From positions 1 through 64,000 of the forward strand of contig NZ_JAIVFQ010000019.1 of the NCBI RefSeq assembly GCF_020829495.1: a stretch of DNA of 64,000 nt, given 5' to 3'. A model generated the notes under the pieces. The model was not told where the DNA came from. It saw nothing but the letters and a program-made list of their open reading frames with translations, and did not search any database. Shown here one piece after another: positions 17,193-25,268 of the stretch. The first letter of the stretch is position 1. The number at the start of each line of letters is the position of its first letter. This DNA comes from Nostoc favosum CHAB5714. Its GTDB lineage: Bacteria > Cyanobacteriota > Cyanobacteriia > Cyanobacteriales > Nostocaceae. Position numbers and translations under genes: made by a program.

Positions 17193-17947
17193 AATCTGTC
17201 CTCTCACTTTTCTCCGGCATCGGCGGACTCTGCCACCACGGAATATCAGCCGCAGGTCTATCCCACAAATTCCGAGTCCAGCAATTTGTCGAAATCTCCC
17301 CTTATTCTCAATCACAATTGCGCCATGAACAACCAGGAATCCCCATTCACCCAGATATTACCAACTACCACTGCGACCGACGACAATTCGACATTTTGTG
17401 TGGGGGATTTCCCTGTAGTGGCACCAGTAACGCTGGAGATAAAAAAGGACTCAACGACCCCAGATCAAGACTGTGGCGCGAAATGTTCCGCATTATCAAC
17501 CAGTGTAGACCAGCAATCGCTCTCATCGAAAACCCAACAGGGCTACTCACTAGAGGAATGGCAACAGTCCTCGAAAACCTTTCCCAAATCCGGTACGTAT
17601 GTGAATGGGAAACTATACCCGCGTGCTGCCTCGGCTTGTCACATGAAAGAGAAAGAGTCTTTATCATTGCCTACCCCAATGGCTTATTCCTGCGTCAACA
17701 GCCGACCCCCTGGACAGACCAAATTGGAAATCAGATTACGCAAGTACGGCTCTCTCATGAAGACCGAAGCTTTGAACCCGGCATTCGTGAGGTGGCTTTT
17801 GGGATTCCCGTTGGAGTAGCCAAGGGAATTAAGGGCAATTACGATGCCCGTCGCGCTTATGGCTTGAGTTGTTCACCACGACAGTCCGCCGTTTCCTGGA
17901 AACGAATTGATTACTTGTGGAGTCTAAAGTCCTGTCAGGAGGCATAA
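17189..17947 (+). CDS. dcm: C5-cytosine DNA methyltransferase
   Basis: A 252-residue C5 methyltransferase. Motif I is VLSLFSGIGGLCHHG at the N-terminus; the catalytic motif IV is CGGFPCSGTS with its cysteine near residue 75; motif VI is ENPTG (ENP in place of the usual ENV); the motif VIII region is HERERVFIIAYPN. The C-terminus (GLSCSPRQSAVSWKRIDYL) resembles motif X. It is shorter than typical Dcm, so the target-recognition region is reduced. It is coupled to the ASCH gene upstream. Much of this gene also carries a second long open frame (17325-17819), described separately. Confidence 0.85.
   Translation: MKSVLSLFSGIGGLCHHGISAAGLSHKFRVQQFVEISPYSQSQLRHEQPGIPIHPDITNYHCDRRQFDILCGGFPCSGTSNAGDKKGLNDPRSRLWREMFRIINQCRPAIALIENPTGLLTRGMATVLENLSQIRYVCEWETIPACCLGLSHERERVFIIAYPNGLFLRQQPTPWTDQIGNQITQVRLSHEDRSFEPGIREVAFGIPVGVAKGIKGNYDARRAYGLSCSPRQSAVSWKRIDYLWSLKSCQEA
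17325..17819 (+). CDS. Overlapping reading frame within dcm, methylase-associated pattern
   Basis: A 164-codon open frame in the +1 frame of the cytosine methyltransferase, from ATG 17325. Its second half reads SSKTFPKSGTYVNGKLYP, KEKESLSLPTPMAYS, RPPGQTKLEIRLRKYG and ALNPAFVRWLLGFPLE. This resembles the C-terminal LPTPxA...LNPxFVxWLMGFP region that I associate with phage and plasmid cytosine methylases. The host frame over the same bases also looks conserved. No clear ribosome site is seen, so it may be an overprinted gene, the relic of a fused domain, or expressed by frameshifting. The resemblance is from memory of the family, not from a search. Confidence 0.4.
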   Translation: MNNQESPFTQILPTTTATDDNSTFCVGDFPVVAPVTLEIKKDSTTPDQDCGAKCSALSTSVDQQSLSSKTQQGYSLEEWQQSSKTFPKSGTYVNGKLYPRAASACHMKEKESLSLPTPMAYSCVNSRPPGQTKLEIRLRKYGSLMKTEALNPAFVRWLLGFPLE

Positions 17948-18019
17948 CCATGATTAACCTTGTCCAGAATCTAGAAACTTGTTGGTATCTTTCACCATCT
18001 TGGGGTAAAGAGATTCCCC

Positions 18020-19850
18020 GAAATTTCTCACAAACAATAAAAAATAAATTCACATCGCTTGATATAAGACATTTTTTGATACATCATCAATTGAAATTTA
18101 TGATGGTAAACAAAGTAGGTACAAAATAGCAATTATCAAGCCAAAACAGTTACTAAGATTTTTACTTATGCTGAGATTGAAACACTCTGTTCATAAAATT
18201 AAGCATCCAAAATAAGGCTTGAATCAAACCAAGCCAAAAATATTATTAGAGAGAAGGTGAAATGCTGCTTGACTCGAAATTAAGCGGTATTCGAGAGCAT
18301 TTTTAAGCATCTGTAAGCAGCAGCAAAGATATGTTTTACAGGACTTGAGCTAGTAATCGCAATTAAAATTCGCCGTGAGCTTATAGTAATTAAAGCTCCT
18401 AACTTCAATAATTTTGTCCGAATAGTCCCAACTTGAGAATTTTTTAATTCGGTTTTGGCTAAACATTGTGACCGCAATGCATTCATCAAAACGTAAGCAA
18501 GAGAAGAGAACCATAAACGTAGTTGATTTCCCGCAAATGTATGAGTACTGGTTCTATCACTAAAAAGTTCTAGTTGTTGTTCCTTAAAGCGATTTTCCAT
18601 CTCCCCTCGCTTACAATATTTTTGTCTGTATAGTTGACCAGGGGGTACTTTATTGGTAGAAAGACTTGTAACAACAAAACGAATATTGTTTCCCTTTATT
18701 CCATATTCAACCTTACAAACAACACGACGACTACGACTCCAAGATTCACGAGTCTGATAGTCTAACGACTTGTGCCAAATTGAGTTATCAATCAGGCCAC
18801 AAGCAAGTTCGGAAATTTGTTCATCCGGTTTAAATAGAGTTTCTAAGAATGAAGTTACTGTTGATAACTTCTGCTCAAACTCAAGCGAGGCTCTATTTTG
18901 AGTCGCCGTAGCCATTTGAATTAAACGGCTGTTTCGCGCCAATCCAAAAACGTAGTCAACTCCAGTCTGCGACTCACACCATGTCATTATATCGTCTCTG
19001 GAATAGGCACTATCCCCACGTACTAAAATCTCAACATTTTTCCATTTTTCCCGTATTTGTTTAATCACTCTTTGTAGTTCTGATAATGCCCCGGCTGCTG
19101 GGTCTACATTTGAAGGTCTAAGTTTAGCTGCTAACAAATGTTTTCCACAGAAAATATAAAGTGGAGCATAACAGTATCCTCCGTAATAAGTATTGAAGAA
19201 AACTTGCTCCTGATTGCCGTGTACTAAATCATCGGTTACATCTAAGTCTAAAATAATTTTTCGTGGTTCTTTTGAGTAGGATTTTAAAAATATATTTACA
19301 AAGAGACTTTCAATTTCTGCTGAAGAATTTCCAATTTTATGGTAACGACTATCTGCTCCTTGTTCTACATCTTCAGGGCAATGTTCCAGCCTATTTAATG
19401 TACTCTTACCTGCTAATATTGCAGGCTTATCTTGTACTCCAATCCTTTTTCCTAATGATAGAGCAAACATCGGATCATGACGTAATTCTTCATGGTCATT
19501 TAAGTCTTCGTATCCCATGACCAACCCGTAGATTCGTTGTTTAATTAAGTTTTCTATTGAATGGTCAATTCGATAAGGCTTTCGGTAATCTTGGAAACAT
19601 AGTGCAAACTGTGATGTGATTTGCAGTTTTCTATCTATTTCAGCAATTAAGCTTAAACCTGCATCAGATGTTACTTGTCCACCCTGGAAATTAACTACGA
19701 CTGGAACTAACTTTGGCTGTTCAAATCTGAACTGTTTTGGTATACGATCTGTCGAAGCTGGGGTCATGCTCTATAACTGCTGAAATACTTGCTATATATA
19801 CATTTTCGCAGTTTTTGATCCCTTTTTTTCAGATTTTGTGAGAAATCCGC
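18020..19850 (-). mobile_element. IS1380-type insertion sequence
   Basis: An element of about 1.83 kb carrying one transposase gene. Its ends are imperfect inverted repeats: ATTTCTCACAAA near 18023 and its complement near 19835-19846. It is flanked by gattcccc on both sides (18012-18019 and 19851-19858). The IS1380 family usually makes 4-5 base duplications, so part of the 8-base identity may be chance within the C-run, or the end positions may be off by a few bases. It sits inside a DUF1392 gene. Confidence 0.8.
18280..19767 (-). CDS. IS1380 family DDE transposase
   Basis: A 495-residue transposase that cuts and joins the element ends. The N-terminus has VVVNFQGGQVTSDAGLSLIAEID, typical of the family. 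Candidate catalytic acids are in IILDLDVTDDLVHGNQE, VRGDSAYSRDDIM and the YCKRGEMENRFKEQQLELF helix (Y-x-x-R-x-x-x-E type). No stop or frameshift is seen, so it may be active. Its start lies ~85 bases inside the right end of the element. Confidence 0.9.
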   Translation of the reverse strand: MTPASTDRIPKQFRFEQPKLVPVVVNFQGGQVTSDAGLSLIAEIDRKLQITSQFALCFQDYRKPYRIDHSIENLIKQRIYGLVMGYEDLNDHEELRHDPMFALSLGKRIGVQDKPAILAGKSTLNRLEHCPEDVEQGADSRYHKIGNSSAEIESLFVNIFLKSYSKEPRKIILDLDVTDDLVHGNQEQVFFNTYYGGYCYAPLYIFCGKHLLAAKLRPSNVDPAAGALSELQRVIKQIREKWKNVEILVRGDSAYSRDDIMTWCESQTGVDYVFGLARNSRLIQMATATQNRASLEFEQKLSTVTSFLETLFKPDEQISELACGLIDNSIWHKSLDYQTRESWSRSRRVVCKVEYGIKGNNIRFVVTSLSTNKVPPGQLYRQKYCKRGEMENRFKEQQLELFSDRTSTHTFAGNQLRLWFSSLAYVLMNALRSQCLAKTELKNSQVGTIRTKLLKLGALITISSRRILIAITSSSPVKHIFAAAYRCLKMLSNTA

Positions 19851-20280
19851 GATTCCCCCCTTAGAAGTTTCCCTGCTGGAGAAAGTCTACGTCACTACCA
19901 CCAAATCTTTCGGTTACTGTTGCGGTATAGAGTGGTCAGCTAAAGGCTGGAATTATCAGATTGTCTCCGGCAAGGATAATCTAACTGTTTTAGGACGTGA
20001 AATCATTGGTACAGGCAACTTACAATTAGTTACTAAAGAAAAGCCTGTGTTTGGACTGGGTGAATTAGTTGAGTTCCGATTTCATGGCGACGGGCCACCA
20101 ACAAGGATTGTCCAGGGCATTCAACTGATTTGCGATTCCTGGTTCTACTGCATCGAATGGATGTCCCCAGAAATATCTGAAAACGGTGATGAGGTTTTTA
20201 CTTTTAGAGATGCGATCGCCCTTGGCGGGGCTTCGCCCATCGCACCAGTAACTGACTATGATTTAGAGAGAGTGCAAGTA

Positions 20281-20637
20281 TGACAGTACACACTTCATCC
20301 TACGTGGCGAAGTCCGAGGCGAGGCCATCTTCATCTCTTTGTACCCCGCCATAAACTGGAAAGGCAAACACCTTCCACTGTTGGCCCCTACCTCCGAACT
20401 GCTGAAATGGTGGAAAGCCTCTACCCAAAATACCGAAGCTGAAAAAAGCAGTACGAGCGTCGGTTTCTGCTGGTTCTTCAGGAGCGGCAGCAGCTGATTA
20501 AGCTTTGGGTACGGAAACAGCAGCAGGCCAGCGCAGATATTACCTTGTTGTGTTCCCTTAAAAACCAGGGATTTCTGCCACAGGTATATCGTCGGGCGGA
20601 AGGCCATGAGGCGATGGCTACCAGAATTATGGGGTGA
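20281..20637 (+). pseudogene. Frameshifted gene downstream of DUF1392, family unknown
   Basis: The ATG overlaps the DUF1392 stop. The recognisable protein is spread over frames: HFILRGEVRGEAIFISLYP, WKGKHLPLLAPTSELLKWWKAS, then YERRFLLVLQERQQLIKLWVRKQQQ and CSLKNQGFLPQVYRR. At least two single-base changes, one near 20300 and one near 20445, break it. Remnants of the same gene, also after a DUF1392 tail, occur near 25975 and 30290-30450. DUF1392 and this gene therefore seem to travel as a two-gene unit. The product's role is unknown. Confidence 0.65.
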
Positions 20638-20682
20638 GGAAGTTCCAACAGCTAATCAAATGTCCACAATTGGATCACAAAA

Positions 20683-20714
20683 TTAGAACAGCTAAAGCTT
20701 TTTAGCTGTTCTAA
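20683..20714. terminator. Perfect 14-base hairpin
   Basis: TTAGAACAGCTAAA (20683-20696) and its exact complement (20701-20714) are separated by four bases. It lies 45 bases after the broken gene ending at 20637 and could end transcription from the DUF1392 unit; no strong T-run follows. Confidence 0.5.
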
Positions 20715-21378
20715 GATTAGTGTGTTCCTTTATCGACAGCTTAATAGATGCTTATTATGATGTCTTCAGTTTACAAAAGTATAAAATCTGTCTACCTCAA
20801 TACTGTTGCCAAGCATAGCAATTGAAAACAGTGGTTAGATTTACTGGAAGCTAACAAATGCTTAAAAAATCAAAGCCTCATTTTGGCCCGGTTCCTGCCC
20901 GAAACTTGATTTTTCGTCATGATTTTGATCGCTGAATCATTGTTCTAGTTATATTTTGGGAACCAATGGTTCCCATTTGCCCCTTCAACGCTGCGCCATA
21001 GACTCAAGCTGGTAATCGTCTGTGGAGGAGCGGTTGTTACTTGGGCAGGGATGAGGCCGGGGCGGCGATAGGAGAAGCTTAAGCTTTTGGCGATCGCTCT
21101 GTTAGGTGGGCGGATACGCGAACGCCTACGACAGGCGCACTTTCATAAAATACTCTACTGAATTATCCACTTGGGCAGAGTATATAAAAACCAATGCTTG
21201 GTTTACCAGCGTTTAACTTATATAAAAGTAATTATTTATACGCTTATAAAAGGACTGCATTTATTTTGACTGACTTTCTATAATTAATTACGGTATTTTA
21301 TTGAAATCGTCTTTTTTGGGAATTTTAGGAACTCTTGCTGTATCTGTTACTGTTATTTACTCTTTGATTGTAAATTAA
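20715..21378. other. Non-coding stretch with palindrome and repeat fragments
   Basis: No convincing gene. It contains the GGGAACCA-A-TGGTTCCC palindrome (20957-20975, arms of 9 bases), a small GC-rich dispersed repeat around 21100-21140 (gcgaacgcctacgacaggcgc) and a diverged copy of the ATACTCTA hairpin repeat (from 21147). Confidence 0.6.
21147..21189 (+). repeat. ATACTCTA hairpin repeat, diverged copy
   Basis: ATACTCTACTGA, a 10-12 base loop, then GGGCAGAGTATATAAA. The hairpin and its distance from the next start resemble the better conserved copies at 24055, 29970, 33606 and 36757. It lies ~200 bases before the TPR gene at 21379. Confidence 0.55.
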
Positions 21379-22017
21379 ATGAAATTTTATTATTTTCTAG
21401 CTCCAGCATTAATAGGTGTATCAATTGCTTTCGTACAACCTCAAAATACTTTGGCACTCTCCTCAGCCGAAATTGCTAAAGTTGCCAAAGCTATTACTGT
21501 AGAAATTGATAATTATGATAGTTCTGGTACTGAAGCCACTAAACGAGTCAATACCTTTTTGAGACTCTCAGCTAAAACTGGGGCAGATGTGGGCGTTAGT
21601 ACACCTAAGATACCAACAGCCACAGTACCGAAAGCTGATGACTTCTATATTCAGGCTGGGGATAAGTACAAAAAAGGAGACTTGCAAGGGGCGATCGCCG
21701 ATTTCAACCAAGCCATCAAGATTAATCCTAACTTTGCCCAAGCCTACTACAACCGGGGAGTTGTCCGCTCTGCATCAGGAGACTTGCAAGGGGCGATCGC
21801 CGATTTCAACCAAGCCATCAAGATTAATCCTAACTTTGCCAATGCCTACAATAACCGGGGAAATGCCCGCTTTGACTTGAGAGACTTGCAAGGGGCGATC
21901 GTTGATTTCAACCAAGCCATCAAGATTAATCCTAACTTTGCCAATACCTATTACAACCGGGGTATTGCCCGCTCTGAATTGAGAGACAAACAAAGGGCAA
22001 TCACCGATTATAACTAA
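21379..22017 (+). CDS. Secreted TPR protein, truncated by a nonsense codon
   Basis: A 212-residue protein with a signal peptide (FLAPALIGVSIAFVQPQNTLA). The segment LSSAEIAKVAKAITVEIDN resembles the start of cyanobacterial trypsin-like proteases with TPRs, but the protease core (His-Asp-Ser) is absent. Three near-identical 34-residue TPRs follow (GDLQGAIADFNQAIKINPNFA), encoded by almost exact 102-base DNA repeats that contain HIP1 sites. A fourth repeat breaks at ...TDYN-stop, then AIKINPNDALAY continues in frame, so CAA probably became TAA. It is likely a deleted and truncated protease relative. Confidence 0.75.
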   Translation: MKFYYFLAPALIGVSIAFVQPQNTLALSSAEIAKVAKAITVEIDNYDSSGTEATKRVNTFLRLSAKTGADVGVSTPKIPTATVPKADDFYIQAGDKYKKGDLQGAIADFNQAIKINPNFAQAYYNRGVVRSASGDLQGAIADFNQAIKINPNFANAYNNRGNARFDLRDLQGAIVDFNQAIKINPNFANTYYNRGIARSELRDKQRAITDYN

Positions 22018-22237
22018 GCCATCAAGATTAATCCTAACGATGCCCTAGCCTACAGCAGACGGAAACCTTGGGAAACAATAATATCCTCTACGCTTGTTGC
22101 GTCTATTTATATAGCTCAACTTATATAGCTCAACCCTTGATCTTCGGAAAAATATCACCAAATCGACAGAACCATCTGCTTTAGCTGGCAAGATAGAATC
22201 GTAATGAAAGTTAACATTGTTAAATATATCTTCAATT

Positions 22238-22501
22238 ATGTTTCCTAACCTTGTGGAAGATACCAAAGAATACTGGTGCAAGTTAAATGAGTTAGAAGTT
22301 GCTTACCAAAAAGGTGAAGTCTCTATTGAAGAGGTAGATGCGAGGGTTAAATTGCTGATGACTGAATTAGGTAAAAGTCGCCAGGCAGCATTAAACTACG
22401 TTTTGAATAGCTTTTACCATCTTTTGAATGAGCAAGGAGAAGCAATTGTTGGTATAGCAATTTTAGGAGTCATTAGCTACGCTTGGGTGGTTCTCAGCTA
22501 A
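22238..22501 (+). CDS. Small membrane-anchored hypothetical protein
   Basis: An 87-residue protein: a charged helical front (EDTKEYWCKLNELEVAYQKGEV) and a C-terminal hydrophobic helix (IVGIAILGVISYAWVVLS) ending at the C-terminus, so probably tail-anchored. ATG 22238 is chosen; an in-frame TTG at 22217 is possible. No clear ribosome site is seen. Function is unknown. Confidence 0.5.
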   Translation: MFPNLVEDTKEYWCKLNELEVAYQKGEVSIEEVDARVKLLMTELGKSRQAALNYVLNSFYHLLNEQGEAIVGIAILGVISYAWVVLS

Positions 22502-22620
22502 GTAGGCGGCTAGAATAAAATGTAAGATAAAAGAGATTTGTTCTTTGTAGAGGGGCAATATTGCTAATGTCTGCACCCATAAAGATAAATTGGCAATGTT
22601 CTAGATCGGTTGCTATGTCC

Positions 22621-22833
22621 TTAAACTAGTAAACCAAACTCATAGCGGTTGATGAATAAACCTATAACTATGCCGTACATCTCCTCTGTTTTAGAAAAGC
22701 AAATTGTCTTCCAAGCTAGCTGTTTGATTCTTGTTCTTAATCTCAAGTGCTTCTGTTCAATTCGTTGAATCTTCTGTTTAACTATCTCATGACGCTGTGC
22801 TGGTAAATGTCGTTCATAGGCTCTCCACCCATC
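22621..22833 (-). pseudogene. IS1 family transposase, C-terminal remnant
   Basis: The minus strand encodes DGWRAYERHLPAQRHEIVKQ, IQRIEQKHLRLRTRIKQLAW, KTICFSKTEEMYGIVIGLF and a stop. This matches the C-terminal half of the InsB-type IS1 transposase (the N/S-LRTRIKRLxRKTICFSK motif). The N-terminal half and both IS ends are missing. Confidence 0.75.
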
Positions 22834-23130
22834 TAATCAATTAGAAAGTTCGAGATGTGAAATGCTCCCAAACTAGCGGACTGAATGGTGCTATCAAACT
22901 GCTATAACTTAATAAACCAAGCCCAATACAACCCCATCATTTGTATGCCTGTAAACCAATGGTTATTAAAACTTGGTTAAACATGAATGCACCATTACCC
23001 CAAGGTAGCGATCGCACGGTTATGGAAGGAGATTGTTAATCACCATTGGTGACGGGCGATAAGCTTTCGCCTAAGCATAAAGGGGATCGCTTACTCCTGC
23101 TTTGGACACATAAACAACGCAGAGTTAAAC

Positions 23131-23877
23131 TTACTTCCTAAGACAGTTGAGCAAGCGTAATGTAGCTGCTGCGGCATAATTACGCCGTGTCCCAAGATTG
23201 GGAGAAAAGGCATTTCCAGTTTCGTTGACGGGAGTTGCAACACCGCAATAGACAGACATCTCTGTAATTGGTTTTTTCGCCCAATGGTTAGATATATCAC
23301 TGAACACTATTGCTTGCTGCTTGTTTATTAGGGCTGAAATTCCTCCACCCTCATCAGCATATTGGATGGCTTTACGCAATACCGCCATCAACTCAGCACG
23401 GGTTACTGTTTGGCTAGGACGAAAAGTACCATCAGAATAGCCTTGCATAATCCCGTTAAATTTTGCCCACTCAATCATTGCAGCACTCCAACGGGTTGCG
23501 TTTACATCCCGAAAAGGCTTGCTGGTGACTTTCAATAAGTTTCCTGCTGCTGGCGGTGGGTCATGTGGCACAGTCGCACTACTTACGGGTAGCTTACTGA
23601 GCGCGTTTATTACCATCGATATCATCTGTTCACGCGTTAAGTCTAACGTGGGACGAAAGGTATTATTAGAAGTGAAGCCTGCAATAAGCCCTTTCTGAAC
23701 AGCCTCTTGAATCTCTTGGGCATAAACATCAGCGTCAACATCGGTAAAGCTTGGCACTTGGGCAACTACTGGTTTAGTCATGAAAGCACATAACACTATA
23801 ATCGCAGTAGTACCTGCTCCCGTTTTGGCAGGTAGTGAACCCAAAAAATTAAAAGTTGATTTGAGCAAAGGTTTCAT
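23131..23877 (-). CDS. S-layer homology (SLH) domain protein, secreted
   Basis: A 248-residue exported protein. A signal peptide with basic start and hydrophobic core (TTAIIVLCAFMTKPVVAQ) is followed by three SLH modules: FTDVDADVYAQEIQEAVQKG...FRPTLDLTREQM, FRDVNATRWSAAMIEWAKFNG...FRPSQTVTRAEL, and FSDISNHWAKKPITEMSVYCG...FSPNLGTRRNY. SLH modules bind cell-wall polymers, so it likely sits in the periplasm or at the outer layer. It is a monocistronic minus-strand gene. Confidence 0.85.
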   Translation of the reverse strand: MKPLLKSTFNFLGSLPAKTGAGTTAIIVLCAFMTKPVVAQVPSFTDVDADVYAQEIQEAVQKGLIAGFTSNNTFRPTLDLTREQMISMVINALSKLPVSSATVPHDPPPAAGNLLKVTSKPFRDVNATRWSAAMIEWAKFNGIMQGYSDGTFRPSQTVTRAELMAVLRKAIQYADEGGGISALINKQQAIVFSDISNHWAKKPITEMSVYCGVATPVNETGNAFSPNLGTRRNYAAAATLRLLNCLRK

Positions 23878-24482
23878 AATGAATTGAATGCTTACCTTTG
23901 TAGACGTTGCTCTCTTTAATCAGGTTTCTTAAAGTTATTAGTTATACCTGAAATTTCGCTATTGCTGCCGTCGGGCAACAGATGATTGGGCGATCACCCG
24001 AATAGTACTACCCTTTGACCAGTATCTACCCAAACAACTTGAACCTATCTCACAAAAATACTCTACTGAGTTATTCACATCAATAGAGTATATAAATTTA
24101 CTATAATCATCTTTTACCAGCATTCAGTTTATACTTTAGCAATTATCTATACCTCTGTATAAGTACTGGAAATATTGCCTACAGCGATCATCCCAGAAGA
24201 GACAAACTTTCGGCAAAATGTCTCGGATTCTTTGATAACTTACTAAAGTTTGTAGTTGAAAAAATACATTTAATATTTATTATTTTAACCTTAATCTCTA
24301 TCTAAAGATAGTTATTCTCCAAATAAATAATTTCTAATTTATTCTGAATATTTAGGAAAACTTAAGAAAATATAAATATTTAAATTTTATCCCTGGCGGG
24401 GGGATTGTTCAGTCTTAAAAAAACTGGTTTTCTGATTACGTAATTAAGTATTAAGACCAAATACAACTTTCAGGAGAATTAA
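23878..24482. other. Non-coding region holding a dispersed repeat copy
   Basis: No gene seen. It contains the dispersed repeat at 24055-24245 and AT-rich sequence with promoter potential before the gene at 24483, whose ribosome site TTCAGGAG is at its end. Confidence 0.6.
24055..24245 (+). repeat. Dispersed ATACTCTA hairpin repeat, copy 1
   Basis: Starts with ATACTCTACTGA-gttattcaca-TCAATAGAGTATATAA, an 11-of-12 base stem, and continues through atacctctgtataagtactgg to cggcaaaatgt and ataacttact. The copy at 33606-33780 matches it along nearly the whole length; shorter matches lie at 29970 and 36757. Confidence 0.8.
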
Positions 24483-25268
24483 ATGCTGCTCAAAAAAATT
24501 CCAGGTCTGCTCATAGCGGCAGCTATTCTACCATGCTTTATTCAATCGGCTTCCGCTCACGTTATTTGGTTTGAGAAAGAAAATGCTCAATACAATTTGT
24601 TATTTGGGCATCCCGAAGAAGGCCCACAATTCTATGATGTGAAAAAATTCACAGGAGCAGAAGTTTACGATATAAACAAACAAACAATTCCTTTTAGCAT
24701 TAATCAAACATCAGACCAGTTATATCTAACTGCTGATAAAGAAGTAGCCGCAATCACAGCATCATTGGATAATGGCTATGTTGCAGAAGTAGGTGATGAT
24801 GCTTATTACGATATTACAGCCTCGGAAGTTGGGAACTACCAAAATGTTAGGCATTTGCTCAAGTACACTAAAGCTTTGTATAACTGGTCAGATGCCTTAG
24901 CACAATCTTTCGATCTACCCTTGGAAATCTTACCTTTACAAAACCCTTTTGCTGAGGATTTGTCAGGCAGTTTATTAGTTCAAATTCTGGCTCAAGGCAA
25001 ACCAGTCAGCGATTCAGTTACTGTAGAATACCTTGGGCAAGAAGTAGCAAAAAATGCGGATGGCACTTTTTCTATTCCCATCGGTACACAAGGGCTAGTA
25101 CAAGCAATTGAAGCCAGCTACTCAATATCATCTGGAGGTATAACGACTTCTTACGAAACTGGCTTTACAGCACAAAAAACTTCTTTACCCGATCCATCAG
25201 CATTACTTGGTCTTAGCGTAGTTGGATTGCTGGGATTATACAAAAAAAGGTTTTTCGCCAAAGCTTAA
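24483..25268 (+). CDS. Exported DUF4198-like protein with C-terminal sorting-type anchor
   Basis: A 261-residue exported protein. The signal peptide LLIAAAILPCFIQSASA ends at AHVIWFEKENAQYNLLFGHP, the start typical of DUF4198 proteins, which are often linked to metal (nickel/cobalt) uptake. The central beta-rich part follows (AQGKPVSDSVTVEYLGQEV is Ig-like). The end, LPDPSALLGLSVVGLLGLYKKRF, has the hydrophobic stretch and basic tail of a PEP-CTERM-like anchor. A good AGGAG ribosome site precedes the ATG. A metal role is family-based only. Confidence 0.7.
   Translation: MLLKKIPGLLIAAAILPCFIQSASAHVIWFEKENAQYNLLFGHPEEGPQFYDVKKFTGAEVYDINKQTIPFSINQTSDQLYLTADKEVAAITASLDNGYVAEVGDDAYYDITASEVGNYQNVRHLLKYTKALYNWSDALAQSFDLPLEILPLQNPFAEDLSGSLLVQILAQGKPVSDSVTVEYLGQEVAKNADGTFSIPIGTQGLVQAIEASYSISSGGITTSYETGFTAQKTSLPDPSALLGLSVVGLLGLYKKRFFAKA

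Larger units (their letters stand above)
17950..20283 (+). pseudogene. DUF1392 family gene interrupted by an insertion sequence
   Basis: The first 23 codons (LETCWYLSPSWGKEIP) start at ATG 17950. After the insertion the frame resumes at 19861 as LEVSLLEKVYVTTTKSFGYCCGIEW and runs through IIGTGNLQLV and DSWFYCIEWMSPE to the stop at 20283. Joining 18019 to 19859 removes the insertion plus one copy of the flanking gattcccc and restores one frame, EIPPLEVSLL, which matches IPPVEVNLL of the intact gene at 8687-9145. The gene was therefore whole before a single, fairly recent insertion. Confidence 0.85.

Noticed and set aside
21587..21993. Extra open frames on both strands over the TPR gene
   Set aside because: They arise from the 102-base TPR DNA repeats in other frames.
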